Shown: positions 42,436-51,445 of the stretch, piece after piece
How positions within the stretch are numbered: the stretch's first letter is position 1
How the letters are laid out: each line of letters opens with the position of its first letter
Source of the DNA: Ruminococcus flavefaciens
Lineage (GTDB): Bacteria; Bacillota; Clostridia; Oscillospirales; Ruminococcaceae
Assembly: GCF_900116855.1 (NCBI RefSeq)
Contig: NZ_UETD01000018.1
Location: 1-58,771, forward strand
DNA length: 58,771 bases
Direction: 5' to 3'
The notes under the pieces: generated by a model
Database searches by the model: none
What the model saw: the letters and a program-made list of their open reading frames with translations, nothing else
Told to the model about the DNA's origin: nothing
Translations under genes and position numbers: made by a program

Positions 42436-43518
42436 ATGTTATGTGCTAATTCTGCTGGAAGATGTGAATTTGATGGTTGTAACAAGTATATTTTTTATGA
42501 TAATATAACCGCCAAAAAACTAAACGCCTCAAATGTTGCGCACATCGTTGCCGCAAGTCCAGATGGACCACGTGGAGATAAAACTCGGTCATACTTATTA
42601 TCTGACAAGTTAGAAAACTTGATGTTGTTATGTCCACAGCATCATAAAATGATTGACGATTATGTGGAAGACTATCCAGAAGAATTGCTTTTAGAAATGA
42701 AGAAAAAGCACGAAGATAGTATCAGAGAAATGTGTGATTTAATATTCGTTCCTAAATCAGAAAGAGTAATCTTCTTTTCACCAATAAAAAATGTAAGCTT
42801 AACACACATCGATAATCAACTTACTGCGCAAGCGTTGCTGCCACAAAAAAGGCCTGCGTCCACCTGCGGAATAAATATATCTATAGAATCCGCTTTTGAT
42901 TATAACACCTCTGAATACTGGTCAGACATTGATAATCAATTAAAACGAGATTTCGACCGAAAAATAGGCAACGAACTTGATAGTGATCCTAATACTATCT
43001 TTTCAGTATTTCCACTTGCTCCTATTCCGTTGATTATCAAACTTGGCTACTTGTTTATGGACAAAACCAACGTTGATATCTACCAAAAGAAACGTGTGCC
43101 AGATACTTGGAAATGGATAGAAACCAGAAAAACCAATTCCTTTTCGGTAAACAGAATAGTTGTTAGAGCTGGTAGTAATATCGCACTTATTATATCGCTA
43201 ACTGCTGAAATTAACCCCAAAAGAGTCACTGATATAGTAGATGCTGATATAATATATATTATAAGTGCTGAAAGAATAGGTGTTGATGCTATCTCCAGCA
43301 TCGATGATTTGTCTGATTTTTGGCATGTATATCAAACTGTATGTGATGAGATCAAAAACAAAGAATGTGCTGTTGAAACATCTGTATTTCCAGCGATACC
43401 TGTATCAGCCGCATTCGAAATTGGTCGTAGATATATGCCTGGTATCTATCCTAAATTGCATATATATGACGATTACAACGGCTTTTGTAAAACTCTTACC
43501 ATAGGAGGTGATTGCTAA
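42436..43518 (+). CDS. HNH-SAVED CBASS effector (Cap5-type), 5' end frameshifted at A7 tract
   Basis: The frame contains an HNH nuclease (GRCEFDGCNKYIF, VAHIVAASPDGPRGD, NLMLLCPQHHKMIDDY) and, from residue ~150, a SAVED domain that would bind the cyclic oligonucleotide and activate DNA cleavage. The ATG at 42436 has no ribosome site and cuts off the conserved segment just before the first zinc cysteine. A proper start (ATG 42371 after AAAGGA) lies in another frame. The two frames join if the A7 run at 42386-42392 is read as A8, giving MTKNQKKNSSNRGKSPSAFT and so on. Either slippage, phase variation or a real mutation. It overlaps the CD-NTase gene (TAATG). Confidence 0.82.
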   Translation: MLCANSAGRCEFDGCNKYIFYDNITAKKLNASNVAHIVAASPDGPRGDKTRSYLLSDKLENLMLLCPQHHKMIDDYVEDYPEELLLEMKKKHEDSIREMCDLIFVPKSERVIFFSPIKNVSLTHIDNQLTAQALLPQKRPASTCGINISIESAFDYNTSEYWSDIDNQLKRDFDRKIGNELDSDPNTIFSVFPLAPIPLIIKLGYLFMDKTNVDIYQKKRVPDTWKWIETRKTNSFSVNRIVVRAGSNIALIISLTAEINPKRVTDIVDADIIYIISAERIGVDAISSIDDLSDFWHVYQTVCDEIKNKECAVETSVFPAIPVSAAFEIGRRYMPGIYPKLHIYDDYNGFCKTLTIGGDC

Positions 43519-44663
43519 TGGAACATAAAAAGCAGGAGTTAGGCAGAATTCTAGATTTAATTGCCGACGAGCTTAATATTACACCAACTATGATGGATAA
43601 GGCTGTTAGTAGCTACGAAGCTGTGGGAAAATGGTTAGGAGAAGGTATTGATTATAAAGTAACCATAAAGCCACAAGGATCTATGAATTTGGGAACGGTT
43701 GTACGTCCTATTGACGAGGATGATGACTATGATATGGATTTGGTATGCTTGTTAGAAGGCGGTCAGAACCTTATTCCTAAATCACTAAAAGGACTTGTAG
43801 GCAATCGCTTAAAGGAGCATGAAATCTATAAACAGAAACTTGAAAAAGAGGGAAAACGCTGCTGGACAATGAGTTATGACGGCTTTCATATGGATATATT
43901 GCCAAGTTCACCACAATATACAAAAGCTCAACCTTTTGGTTCTACATCAATTCGGTTAACTCACAAGCTTGAAAATGGCGAATATATCAATAAATACAGC
44001 AATCCAGAAGCTTATCATGATTGGTTTGTTGACAGAATGACAAATGATCACCCTATTAACAAAAGCGGTGTTTTTTCAGAGCGTGCAACCAAAATTGAAA
44101 AAGTGCCGACATATAAGAGGAGGACTACGCTTCAAAAAGCAATACAGTTATTGAAGCGACATCGTGATATCATGTTCCTTGGCAATTCTGATGATGCACC
44201 AATATCAATAATAATAACAACCTTAGCCGCTTATTCATATAAAGGCGAATCAAATATATATGATGCACTTATGTCAATACTTGATAATATGCAAAATCAT
44301 ATTGAATACAATAACGGAGAATACAAAATATTGAATCCTGTAATGCAGGAAGAAAATTTTGCAGATAAATGGAACGAAAAACCTCAAAAGGCAGATAATT
44401 TCTTCCGCTGGCTGACTACTGTAAAGAAGGATATTCTCGAGTCTCCTCTTAAACTTTCTGGCATTGACGAAATAGGAGAGGCTCTCAAACAGTGTTTGGG
44501 AGAAAAGCCGATAAACAGAGCACTGAATAAATACGGAGAAGAAATGCGAACAGCTCGCGAAAATAACAGACTTTATGTTGACGGAGGTAAAAACGGGCTT
44601 GTTAACACTACCGCTGCATCTTCATTACTTAAGGTAAAGGGGCATACTTTCTTTGGTATATAA
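43518..44663 (+). CDS. CD-NTase cyclic-oligonucleotide synthase (CBASS)
   Basis: A 381-residue nucleotidyltransferase of the OAS/cGAS-like fold. The active site reads GSMNLGTVVRP followed by DDDYDMDLVCLL (two metal-binding Asp) and the third Asp in DGFHMDILPS. A helical C-terminal half completes the fold. On phage infection such enzymes make cyclic di- or trinucleotides that activate the effector. The ATG at 43518 follows AGGAGGTGATT and overlaps the effector stop. The product nucleotide cannot be read from sequence. Confidence 0.87.
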   Translation: MEHKKQELGRILDLIADELNITPTMMDKAVSSYEAVGKWLGEGIDYKVTIKPQGSMNLGTVVRPIDEDDDYDMDLVCLLEGGQNLIPKSLKGLVGNRLKEHEIYKQKLEKEGKRCWTMSYDGFHMDILPSSPQYTKAQPFGSTSIRLTHKLENGEYINKYSNPEAYHDWFVDRMTNDHPINKSGVFSERATKIEKVPTYKRRTTLQKAIQLLKRHRDIMFLGNSDDAPISIIITTLAAYSYKGESNIYDALMSILDNMQNHIEYNNGEYKILNPVMQEENFADKWNEKPQKADNFFRWLTTVKKDILESPLKLSGIDEIGEALKQCLGEKPINRALNKYGEEMRTARENNRLYVDGGKNGLVNTTAASSLLKVKGHTFFGI

Positions 44664-45084
44664 GAGCTTTTTTAAAGCCAAACGGCTGTCTTTAGCACAA
44701 CAGAAAGCAGCTCTGTGTCAAACATTTGCAAATAGCAAGTGTAAAATAATTAATAACAAATTGATATGGAAATCTCAGGTTCAACCTACACATTTATCGA
44801 GGAAGTATAATATTGAATTACAGTATTCAATCAATAGCCTTCCACGAATATATATACTTGGAGATGCGTTGAAAAAGCTGGATGATCCAAACTTCCCGCA
44901 TAATTATGGTGTGGATGTCGCAAAAAAGAAAGTAGAGATTTGCTTATTTCGATACAAGGAATTCACAAATAGTATGTTACTAAGTAATACAGTTATTCCT
45001 TGGGCAATTGAATGGTTATTCTATTACGAAATATGGCTCACTACTGGCGAATGGCAAGGTGGCGGAGAACATCCAGAAAGCTGA
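44653..45084 (+). CDS. E2-like protein of type II-short CBASS
   Basis: A 143-residue protein with the prokaryotic E2 pattern: PRIYILGDAL, then DPNFPHNYGVD, KVEICLFRYKEF with the candidate catalytic cysteine, and the family's typical ending, IPWAIEWLFYYEIWLTTGEW then GGGEHP. In full type II CBASS an E1-E2 fusion conjugates the CD-NTase to targets and a JAB peptidase reverses it; here only the E2-like protein is present, matching the 'short' subtype. The start is a TTG overlapping the CD-NTase end, so translation is coupled. Confidence 0.8.
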   Translation: MVYKSFFKAKRLSLAQQKAALCQTFANSKCKIINNKLIWKSQVQPTHLSRKYNIELQYSINSLPRIYILGDALKKLDDPNFPHNYGVDVAKKKVEICLFRYKEFTNSMLLSNTVIPWAIEWLFYYEIWLTTGEWQGGGEHPES

Positions 45085-45114
45085 TGCTTCATCATAACAT
45101 TATTTAAAAACACA

Positions 45115-45146
45115 AACCGCTTAGAAGTCTATTCTAAGCGGTTTTC
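45115..45146 (+). terminator. terminator of the CBASS operon
   Basis: AACCGCTTAGAA and TTCTAAGCGGTT form a 12-bp stem followed by TTC; 31 bases after the E2 stop. Confidence 0.8.
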
Positions 45147-45149
45147 TTG

Positions 45150-45185
45150 TGGAGCTGGAAACGTGACTTGAACACGCGACCGAGG
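45150..45185 (-). other. tRNA 3'-end remnant (tRNA-Thr-like), probable attachment site
   Basis: On the minus strand the segment ends GTTCAAGTCACG, TTCCAGC, TCCA. It contains a T-arm (GCGTG-TTCAAGT-CACGT) and the 3' acceptor strand with U73 and CCA. The rest of a tRNA is missing: no D-arm or anticodon arm lies upstream. Such fragments are left at att sites by elements integrating into tRNA genes. Lies between the CBASS terminator and the TndX-type recombinase gene. Confidence 0.6.
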
Positions 45186-45221
45186 ACTGTTTTTAAAGCG
45201 AACATAATTTCTCTTCGATTG

Positions 45222-46850
45222 TTACGCTGCTTTTGCCACAGTTTCCTTCAGTTCGCCTACGAATCTGTAATATATCTCAACCTGTTGATATGTTTTCCCA
45301 TAGAGCTTTTCCTTGTGGTGGACAACTATTTTGTCGATAAGCTCATTGAGTATATCAGCATTGAGTTCCTTTATATCCGTATAACTGTCAATTACTTTTG
45401 TAAATTTATCGGCGGCATCGGATCTGGCTTTGAGCGTCGTGATCTCATATGTCAGTTCAGGTATCGCCTTCTTTAATTCTGCCTGTTCTTCCTCAAATGT
45501 TTTTGTCATCTGTGCGTAGCGATCATCTGAGATCTTTCCGAGTGCATTATCTTCATAGAGCTTGTTGAGCAGGCGGTCTATCTCAGCTATTCTGCCCTGT
45601 GCTTTTTCAAGCTCATGTTCATGCTGTATTATCTTCTTTGCACTGCTGTCGCTGCATTTGCTGTCGAGGAATGACCTGAACTCATCCTTATTTTTACGAT
45701 ATGACTTCAGCACTCTCCGGATGTCTTTCAGCACAAGCTTGTACACCACATCGTAGGTAATATAATGCGAAGCACAGTATTCCTTGCCGTGAGTTTTGTA
45801 CATCCAGCATGAGTATGCTCCGTGATATGTACCGTCTTTGCGTTCCTTCTGCGAGTAGGTGAGCGCATGACCGCAGTCTGCACAGTAGAGCAGACCTGCG
45901 AACATCTGAACCTCACCTGTCAGCGTTGGACGCCTCTTGGTGCTCATCATTCTGTGTGCTTCGTCCCACAGCTCCTGAGAGATTATCGGCTCATGGCAGT
46001 TCTCAACGATTATCCAGTCCTCTCTAGGAACCTTGACCTTCTCCTTGCTTTTCATTGACTTGCACCGCTGCTTTCCGTAGATCAGTTTGCCGAGGTAGAC
46101 TTCGTTTTCGAGTATAACTCTTATGGAAGTAACGTGCCAGTCGAACTCCTTTCTCCAGTAATCCGACTTGAAGTAATCAGGATTATGGAGATTGAAGTAG
46201 GCGATAGGCGTTAGTACCTTTTCCTCGCGGAAGATTTTCGTGGTCTTATTGTAGCCTATCCCCTGCGCCGCCATTCTGAATATCTTTCGTACTGTCTCCG
46301 CGGCAGGCTCGTCTATCACAAGATGATGCCTGTCGTTCGGGTCCAGCTTGTAACCGAAGGGCGGCTTTGAACCAATGTACTGTCCGGCTTTCGCTTTTGC
46401 CTTCTTCGCAGTCTTAGTCTTGATAGAAGCCTCTCTTGCGAAGTAATCATTCAGCACATTCCGCATCGGGAACATCATATCGTTTTCGTTCTTCATGGAG
46501 TCGTAGTTGTCGCTCACAGCAATGAACCGAACTCCGAGCTCTTTGAACTTTTCAACATACATTCCGACTTCGATATACGACCTTCCGAATCGTGACTGGT
46601 CTTTTACAAGGACAGTATCTATCAGTCCGTTCTGAATGTCCTCATACATTCTCTGGAACGCAGGACGGTCAAAGTTAGTGCCGCTGTATCCGTCATCATC
46701 GTACACTTCATAATTATCTATTGCATGATCCTTGCAGTACTGCTCCAATAATAATTTTTGCGAACCAATGCTTACGCTTTCGCCCATTCGTCCGTCGTCA
46801 ACCGAGAGCCTGCAATACAGAGCTGCTTTTTTAGGCTGTTTGTTTTTCAT
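45222..46850 (-). CDS. TndX/TnpX-family large serine recombinase
   Basis: Read from the ATG at 46850 (AAAGGAG, 5 bases upstream), 542 residues. The resolvase domain starts KKAALYCRLSVDDGRMGESV (catalytic Ser in YCRLS), with DDDGYSGTNFDRPAFQRM and KDQSRFGRSYIEVG. A recombinase domain (PFGYKLDPNDRHHLV), zinc cysteines (CADCGHAL...C) and a C-terminal coiled coil with DELIDKIVVHHKEK follow. This is the pattern of TndX (Tn5397) and related recombinases that integrate Tn4451-type and conjugative elements. Its product ends 37 bases from the tRNA remnant. Confidence 0.88.
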   Translation of the reverse strand: MKNKQPKKAALYCRLSVDDGRMGESVSIGSQKLLLEQYCKDHAIDNYEVYDDDGYSGTNFDRPAFQRMYEDIQNGLIDTVLVKDQSRFGRSYIEVGMYVEKFKELGVRFIAVSDNYDSMKNENDMMFPMRNVLNDYFAREASIKTKTAKKAKAKAGQYIGSKPPFGYKLDPNDRHHLVIDEPAAETVRKIFRMAAQGIGYNKTTKIFREEKVLTPIAYFNLHNPDYFKSDYWRKEFDWHVTSIRVILENEVYLGKLIYGKQRCKSMKSKEKVKVPREDWIIVENCHEPIISQELWDEAHRMMSTKRRPTLTGEVQMFAGLLYCADCGHALTYSQKERKDGTYHGAYSCWMYKTHGKEYCASHYITYDVVYKLVLKDIRRVLKSYRKNKDEFRSFLDSKCSDSSAKKIIQHEHELEKAQGRIAEIDRLLNKLYEDNALGKISDDRYAQMTKTFEEEQAELKKAIPELTYEITTLKARSDAADKFTKVIDSYTDIKELNADILNELIDKIVVHHKEKLYGKTYQQVEIYYRFVGELKETVAKAA

Positions 46851-46970
46851 TATAACTCCTTTCACAGCCGTGCAGCAGATCCTTACACGGACAGTATACC
46901 ACATCTCCGCTCAGTAATCCAGTGTGCACAGCTGATTTCGTAGGACTGCACAAAAAACATTTTCCGACTT

Positions 46971-47195
46971 TTACATCGACTCGCTCTCGGTCTGCTTTGC
47001 ATCAAAGGCAGGCTTTTCATACCCCCTTTCGAGCTGTCGGAGCATTAGTTCTCCGAGCGACTCTTCAGCTCTTTTCCTGCCAAGGAAAGCAGACCAAACA
47101 CGATAGGTGACACCGTCAACAGTACAGTCGTGATGCAATACGGACTGTACCTCGGGATCTTCACTGCAATGAGTCTTTTCAAGGTTTACGCTCAT
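46971..47195 (-). CDS. TnpW-like small transposon protein (74 aa)
   Basis: The ATG at 47195 follows AGAGGAGGCGG. The 74-residue product carries the motif DGVTYRVWSAFLGRKRAEESLGELMLRQL, split here as YRVWSAFLGRKR then LGELMLRQL, which resembles the Y-x-V...F...E...L..L core of transposon-encoded TnpW proteins from Tn4451/Tn1549-like elements. It lies 120 bases upstream of the TndX-type recombinase gene on the same strand. Role in transposition not established. Confidence 0.6.
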   Translation of the reverse strand: MSVNLEKTHCSEDPEVQSVLHHDCTVDGVTYRVWSAFLGRKRAEESLGELMLRQLERGYEKPAFDAKQTESESM

Positions 47196-47953
47196 ACATC
47201 CGCCTCCTCTAAAACTATTCAATTCAAATTCACAGGTACAAAATCTAATCGTACCGTCTTTGCTGAGCCTGCGTGTTACCAGCCCAGACTTTTTGAGCAT
47301 CCCTTGCGAGGCCTGCTCGGTTTTTTATCACTCCTCTCACAGCGGCAATTATGCTGCTCAGACGCCTCCCATATCTCCCTAATCATAGCCTTTATCTGGC
47401 TTTTTCCTCAAAAAAGACGCCTGCTTTTTTGAAATTCCCAAGAAAAGACGCCTCTGCTTACTTCACAGCAAATGCCGAAATATCGGCGGGCACTGCCCGT
47501 CCGATGTGGAATGGCGGGCGCAAATGACGCCAGCCTTTTTCCTGCAAACCAAAAAGGGGCACGGGTTCTCCCGTTTTCAGCGGCAGGCGGAATGCCGTCT
47601 GCGATGCTTGCCTTCCCAAAAGGGAAGACTTTTTGTCACCGCCGCCACTTTTTTCTTCGCCAACAGTATTTGTGTGGCATCCCCACACTCGCTCCACGTT
47701 GCGCGACAATCGCATTCAACGGAAGCGGTGGGGTAGCTATACCATTTTCACTCTGAGGGCGGCTAAAAAGGGGCTTTCTGCGCCTGTTTCAGCTGCCAAT
47801 ACCTGTCATAGTTATTATTGCAAAGAAAAGAAGGCGCATAGTTTATATCATCTTTGATAGCTAATATATATCTTCCCTCTCTGTATTAAGTATATATTCT
47901 CTTGTATACTTAATATATAAGCCTATGACATCATGACACAGCCCCTATGACAA
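47196..47953. other. gene-free GC-rich interval; 47685-47795 resembles 1181-1290
   Basis: Several frames cross this 750-bp stretch but none has a ribosome site or a protein-like composition. The segment from about 47685 (CACTCGCTCCACGTTGCGC) to 47795 is similar to 1181-1290, with a GGTGGGGTAGCTATACC near-palindrome. A possible transfer origin, lying upstream (in the minus-strand sense) of the TnpW/TndX genes. Near 47880-47925 is an AT-rich run of TATATA repeats just downstream of the winged-helix gene. Confidence 0.4.
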
Positions 47954-48319
47954 TTAACTTTTAAATTTCAATGCCAACTCTGCATCATGAAGCTTGTCCT
48001 CATCCATGTCGTAATTCAGGAATGCGACCTCATAAGAGTTTTCGACCTGACGACCGTTGCCAGCATAGTTGTTGTGGATACGAATGATGTCCTTCTGCGC
48101 AAGAGTTTTCAGTGCGCGCTCAACATTGCTCACCGACATTGCAGTGTCTCTTGCAATACCTGTGCGGCTTATGGTTGAGGTTTTCTTTTCGCTGTCGTAG
48201 TAGCAGAGTAGATCCATCACCACCTTGAACTCGGCAGGCGTAGTGATGTTGAGATACTCCAGAGGCGAATTGACGCCGTTAGAGTATGCTGTGCAGTTGA
48301 TAACGTTCAAATCTTTCAT
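47954..48319 (-). CDS. winged-helix regulator of the mobile element (121 aa)
   Basis: A 121-residue wHTH protein: EFKVVMDLLCYYDSEKKTSTISRTGIARDTAMSVSNVERALKTL contains the helix-turn-helix (residues ~28-75), then DIIRIHNNYAGN(G) as the wing and a short acidic tail. The start follows AAAGGAAGATG. Such proteins sit near recombinases and rep genes of integrative elements and plasmids, acting as transcription or replication regulators. The DNA target is unknown. Confidence 0.7.
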   Translation of the reverse strand: MKDLNVINCTAYSNGVNSPLEYLNITTPAEFKVVMDLLCYYDSEKKTSTISRTGIARDTAMSVSNVERALKTLAQKDIIRIHNNYAGNGRQVENSYEVAFLNYDMDEDKLHDAELALKFKS

Positions 48320-48579
48320 CTACATCTTCCTTTCGCGTTTCGAGTTTTTACTTGTGATGTCAAGAGTTGTCCGGAAGTCTTAACTGTGTTCAGTATACAC
48401 GCTCTCTTGACAAAAGTCAATAGATATAGTATACTATCTCTACCGAGTTCAATCTATAATCTATTTTTATGAACAAATTGTAAACTTTGGCTTTTTGCCA
48501 TTTATACAGCTGTTTCCAAAGCAAACCGCAGTATTATGTGCTCTGACGAAATAGAACACTATTTCTGAAAGGAGTTATT

Positions 48580-49374
48580 ATGTTTGAGATAAAAGCACAC
48601 TACCATGACAGAAAAATATATCTTTCCGACGGCAGAGTTTATCCGCTCGGAGAGATACTTCTACGCTATTTTTCAATGAATTTTTATGACTTAGGTGAAC
48701 TCTTTGATGTATGTGAACGTGCAAAGTCTGAGCTGAACATCAGTTCCTTGTTCTGTCCTGCTGACATAGGAAAGTGCGCACAGGAAATAGAATTTACATA
48801 CGACAGCATCATGGATATTGCGAAGTCGCTTCCGCCCTACGACACAAAACATTTCAGACACGGTCTCCTGAGAAATCTGTTCGCTTACTACAACGACATC
48901 TTTGACGAGCCTTTCTATGAGGACTCGGAGTTTGAAGTCGATGACTACAACGAACACTTTGTCAACGCAGAGAGTACTCCTGTATCCTATGAGGAAATGT
49001 ATATCACAGAAGATTTGAACGAACTGCGAGCATTATCTGACTACGAATTTGATAGCAAGAAAGTTTTCAGCAACTACGAGAACAGAAAAGATGCTGCTGA
49101 CTTTACAACTTGTATCGAGCAGATGACAAACGAATTCTCAACTTTTATCGAGGACATTATCCGCGTCAAGAAAATCTTTATGCCGTTTGTTGACGAACTA
49201 TGTGACCACAACAGTTATCCGACAACTCAGAAAGTGATTGACACATTTCAAAAATATATAGGCGTTATTTCAAGCGGAAGTATGTGCATGGGACATACAA
49301 TAATTGAATTAATCCCGAGCCTTTTAGTAGTCTTTAGTAAAATACGAAAATGGCTGTATTTCGCGGAATTTTGA
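48580..49374 (+). CDS. DUF6076-like protein, C terminus truncated
   Basis: The 264-residue product starts MFEIKAHYHDRKIYLSDGRV after GGAG and is helical and acidic, with YDLGELFDVCERAK and YDTKHFRHGLLRNLFAYYND. Proteins of this type in ruminococcal elements usually end in a zinc ribbon; here the last ~25 residues (from TIIELIPSL) differ in character and no CxxC is present. I read it as the N-terminal two thirds of a DUF6076-like protein joined to foreign sequence. The assignment is by resemblance and is uncertain. Confidence 0.5.
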   Translation: MFEIKAHYHDRKIYLSDGRVYPLGEILLRYFSMNFYDLGELFDVCERAKSELNISSLFCPADIGKCAQEIEFTYDSIMDIAKSLPPYDTKHFRHGLLRNLFAYYNDIFDEPFYEDSEFEVDDYNEHFVNAESTPVSYEEMYITEDLNELRALSDYEFDSKKVFSNYENRKDAADFTTCIEQMTNEFSTFIEDIIRVKKIFMPFVDELCDHNSYPTTQKVIDTFQKYIGVISSGSMCMGHTIIELIPSLLVVFSKIRKWLYFAEF

Positions 49375-49399
49375 AGCTTCATTTATAGTAACTTCAAGC

Positions 49400-49640
49400 G
49401 ATTTCAGACGATTTTTAGTACAAATAAGTGCCAAACAAGTGCCAAAAGTGGCGCATTGTCCTCCAAAAAGTAAACCAACGTTCAATGAATATATAGCAGG
49501 GATACTTCTGAAAAAGGAGCGTTTATCCCTGCTTTTTTCTTATACATTGAGGTGCTAATCGCTTCATTGAGGCTCACGTTTCGAGTGCCATTCGGGTGCC
49601 ACTTAGAGTGCCATTTCGAGTGCCAAATTACTTGGTAAGC
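49400..49640. repeat. repeated GTGCCA boxes with a terminator
   Basis: GTGCCA occurs six times: near 49429, 49438 and, more tightly, four times between about 49588 and 49625 (some in AGTGCCA context). Between the two groups is a clear terminator, GCAGGGATA...TATCCCTGC followed by T6 (49496-49538). Such clustered boxes resemble integrase arm-binding sites at attachment regions; no integrase gene is adjacent. Confidence 0.45.
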
Positions 49641-49653
49641 ACCTCTCTTTGAA

Positions 49654-51201
49654 CTATTCTGTTACGATCCATTCTCCGGATTTGGTTGAACCCTTACGAG
49701 ATATCTTTCCCTCTCGTTGGAGCTTTTCAAGGCGATATCTGATTGTTTGTTCGCTGACATTGAGCAACACTGCGAGTTTTTTTCTTGTGATTTTAGGATC
49801 AAGAAGCAGTTGCTCTATGATAGCTTTTTCTATATTGTCAGATTTTTCTTGGCGGTTTTCTTGGCGGTTTTCTTGGCGGTTGTTCTTTTCGTTCTCCTCC
49901 GCCTGAATTCTTGCAAATTCCTCATTGATATATGCTGTAACCATAGTATAGTCGTCAGTATCATTGCTTGGCTCAAAGACAAGCTCCGGAGAACCATTCT
50001 CCTTCATAGCATTTTTTGCTCTGCGTATACCTGAACCGTATGACTCTATCAAATCAAGGGAGAAGAACATTTCCTTCAACTCAGGATTGAGATACACTCT
50101 GTCACGGAACTCAGTATCATTATTCATAGCTTCAATTGTAACAGGCGGAACAGGCCTGTTATGATTGATAAATGAGATATGATCCTTGTATATATAAATG
50201 CCAACGTATTCTTTTCTGCTATATTCCTTATGGAGTATGCAGTTGGTCGCAAGCTCGGAGAACATTGCAAGCGGATAATTGTAGACCATTCTGTGTCCGA
50301 CACGGTCGGGCTCACGAACTGTATATGCGGACATTATCGTCTCGCTAAAGTAATCAATGACACGCTTTGCTTGTATCCAGATTGGTCCGTCAAACACCTG
50401 TGATACCATTTTGTCAGTGCCTACCGCCTCGCGAATAATCTCAACTCGAGCATAAGGAATGAACTCCTGTGGCTTATCCGCAAACATCAGAACAGCGAAG
50501 TTCTTGGCACGATAACCGCTGTAATCGTTTTTGCTGATAAGTCCCATTGCTTGTGCCATATCAACCTTGGGCATGGAGCGAATATCAGGTTTTGCATTGG
50601 TAGCTATGAGATATTCCTTCATGTATTCATAATTGAGATCGTCAATGGTTGCGGTTTCGTTCAGTTCAGAGGAAAAATGAAAATCTGCAAACTTTTTGAG
50701 AAGTTCAAACTCTTCACGCCTATTAGGAAGCCTTGTATCGCGGCGAACTCGAATATACCTGCCAGGCTTAAGTCTTATAGACTTATCGGTTTCAGCTTGT
50801 TGTTTAGTCTCATACGGACCGTCGCTACCGGGCTCAACGGCGATAATAATATATGTTCTACTATCTATTTCATCCTGGATAAGCTGATATTTAGGGGTGG
50901 GGGTAATGTTTGAAAGCAACGATTTTAAAGCGTTTTCTGTTGGTTCAATATTACCCATGTCGATGCCTGATATAGGGCGCATAGGGATTGCTTTGATACC
51001 ATTTTCTTCGTCGTTGACTTCCTCTACGCCGATAAAGATAAGTCCGATTTCACGGTTCATATAGTTATTACAGAATGCACAGGCGGTCTTGAGTATGCTG
51101 CCTCTTGTTTCGGCAGATCTCTTGTATTCTATATAGTCCGACTCAACAGCACCGCCTTCAATGATGTCATGAGCCATTTTCCGTATATCTTCACGTTTCA
51201 T
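49654..51201 (-). CDS. AlbA_2 (Schlafen-like) / HATPase_c_4 / HTH protein
   Basis: From the ATG at 51201 (CAGGAG upstream) the product has 515 residues. Residues ~15-140 are an AlbA_2 domain (VESDYIEYKRSAETRGSILKTACAFCNN, broken as ESDYIEYKRS then KTACAFCNN). Residues ~280-410 are a HATPase_c_4 domain (LATNCILHKEYSRKEYVGIYI and LIESYGSGIRRAKNAM). A tandem ENRQ repeat (three copies, 12-bp period near 49850) leads to a C-terminal winged helix (TRKKLAVLLNVSEQTIRYRL). This is the common 'ATP-binding transcriptional regulator' type; targets are unknown. Confidence 0.82.
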   Translation of the reverse strand: MKREDIRKMAHDIIEGGAVESDYIEYKRSAETRGSILKTACAFCNNYMNREIGLIFIGVEEVNDEENGIKAIPMRPISGIDMGNIEPTENALKSLLSNITPTPKYQLIQDEIDSRTYIIIAVEPGSDGPYETKQQAETDKSIRLKPGRYIRVRRDTRLPNRREEFELLKKFADFHFSSELNETATIDDLNYEYMKEYLIATNAKPDIRSMPKVDMAQAMGLISKNDYSGYRAKNFAVLMFADKPQEFIPYARVEIIREAVGTDKMVSQVFDGPIWIQAKRVIDYFSETIMSAYTVREPDRVGHRMVYNYPLAMFSELATNCILHKEYSRKEYVGIYIYKDHISFINHNRPVPPVTIEAMNNDTEFRDRVYLNPELKEMFFSLDLIESYGSGIRRAKNAMKENGSPELVFEPSNDTDDYTMVTAYINEEFARIQAEENEKNNRQENRQENRQEKSDNIEKAIIEQLLLDPKITRKKLAVLLNVSEQTIRYRLEKLQREGKISRKGSTKSGEWIVTE

Positions 51202-51344
51202 AACTAACTCCTGTATTGGATATATGGTTAGTATCGTTAATTTATAAGCTATTATACCATAAATGCAATTTTTATTCAAGTACTAATTCTGCTATAATCA
51301 TTAAACAAGACGATACAACACACATTTATCAGAGTAATTACGAA

Positions 51345-51382
51345 TAAAAAATATAGCGGCACCTATTCACATAGATACCGCC
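51345..51382 (-). terminator. terminator of the agrB-transporter operon
   Basis: Minus strand GCGGTATCTA...TAGGTGCCGC stem (one mismatch) followed by TATATTTTTT; about 65 bases beyond the ATPase stop. Confidence 0.7.
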
Positions 51383-51445
51383 ACATTTGTATGTTTGCCG
51401 GTATTGATAATTATACATTTACATACCTTTTAAGCCGGGAACCGT

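Noticed and set aside
42371..42508. Frame from ATG 42371 as a separate membrane peptide gene
   Set aside because: The hydrophobic reading is an out-of-frame version of the conserved HNH N terminus; a frameshift at the A7 tract explains it better.
49850..49885. Short tandem repeat read as a CRISPR or regulatory array
   Set aside because: It is a 12-bp in-frame repeat encoding ENRQ inside the AlbA_2 gene.
51330..51420. 26-codon minus-strand frame after the ABC ATPase (MYNYQYRQTYKCGG...) as a possible AgrD
   Set aside because: No ribosome site, lacks the AgrD amphipathic start and acidic tail, and overlaps the terminator stem.
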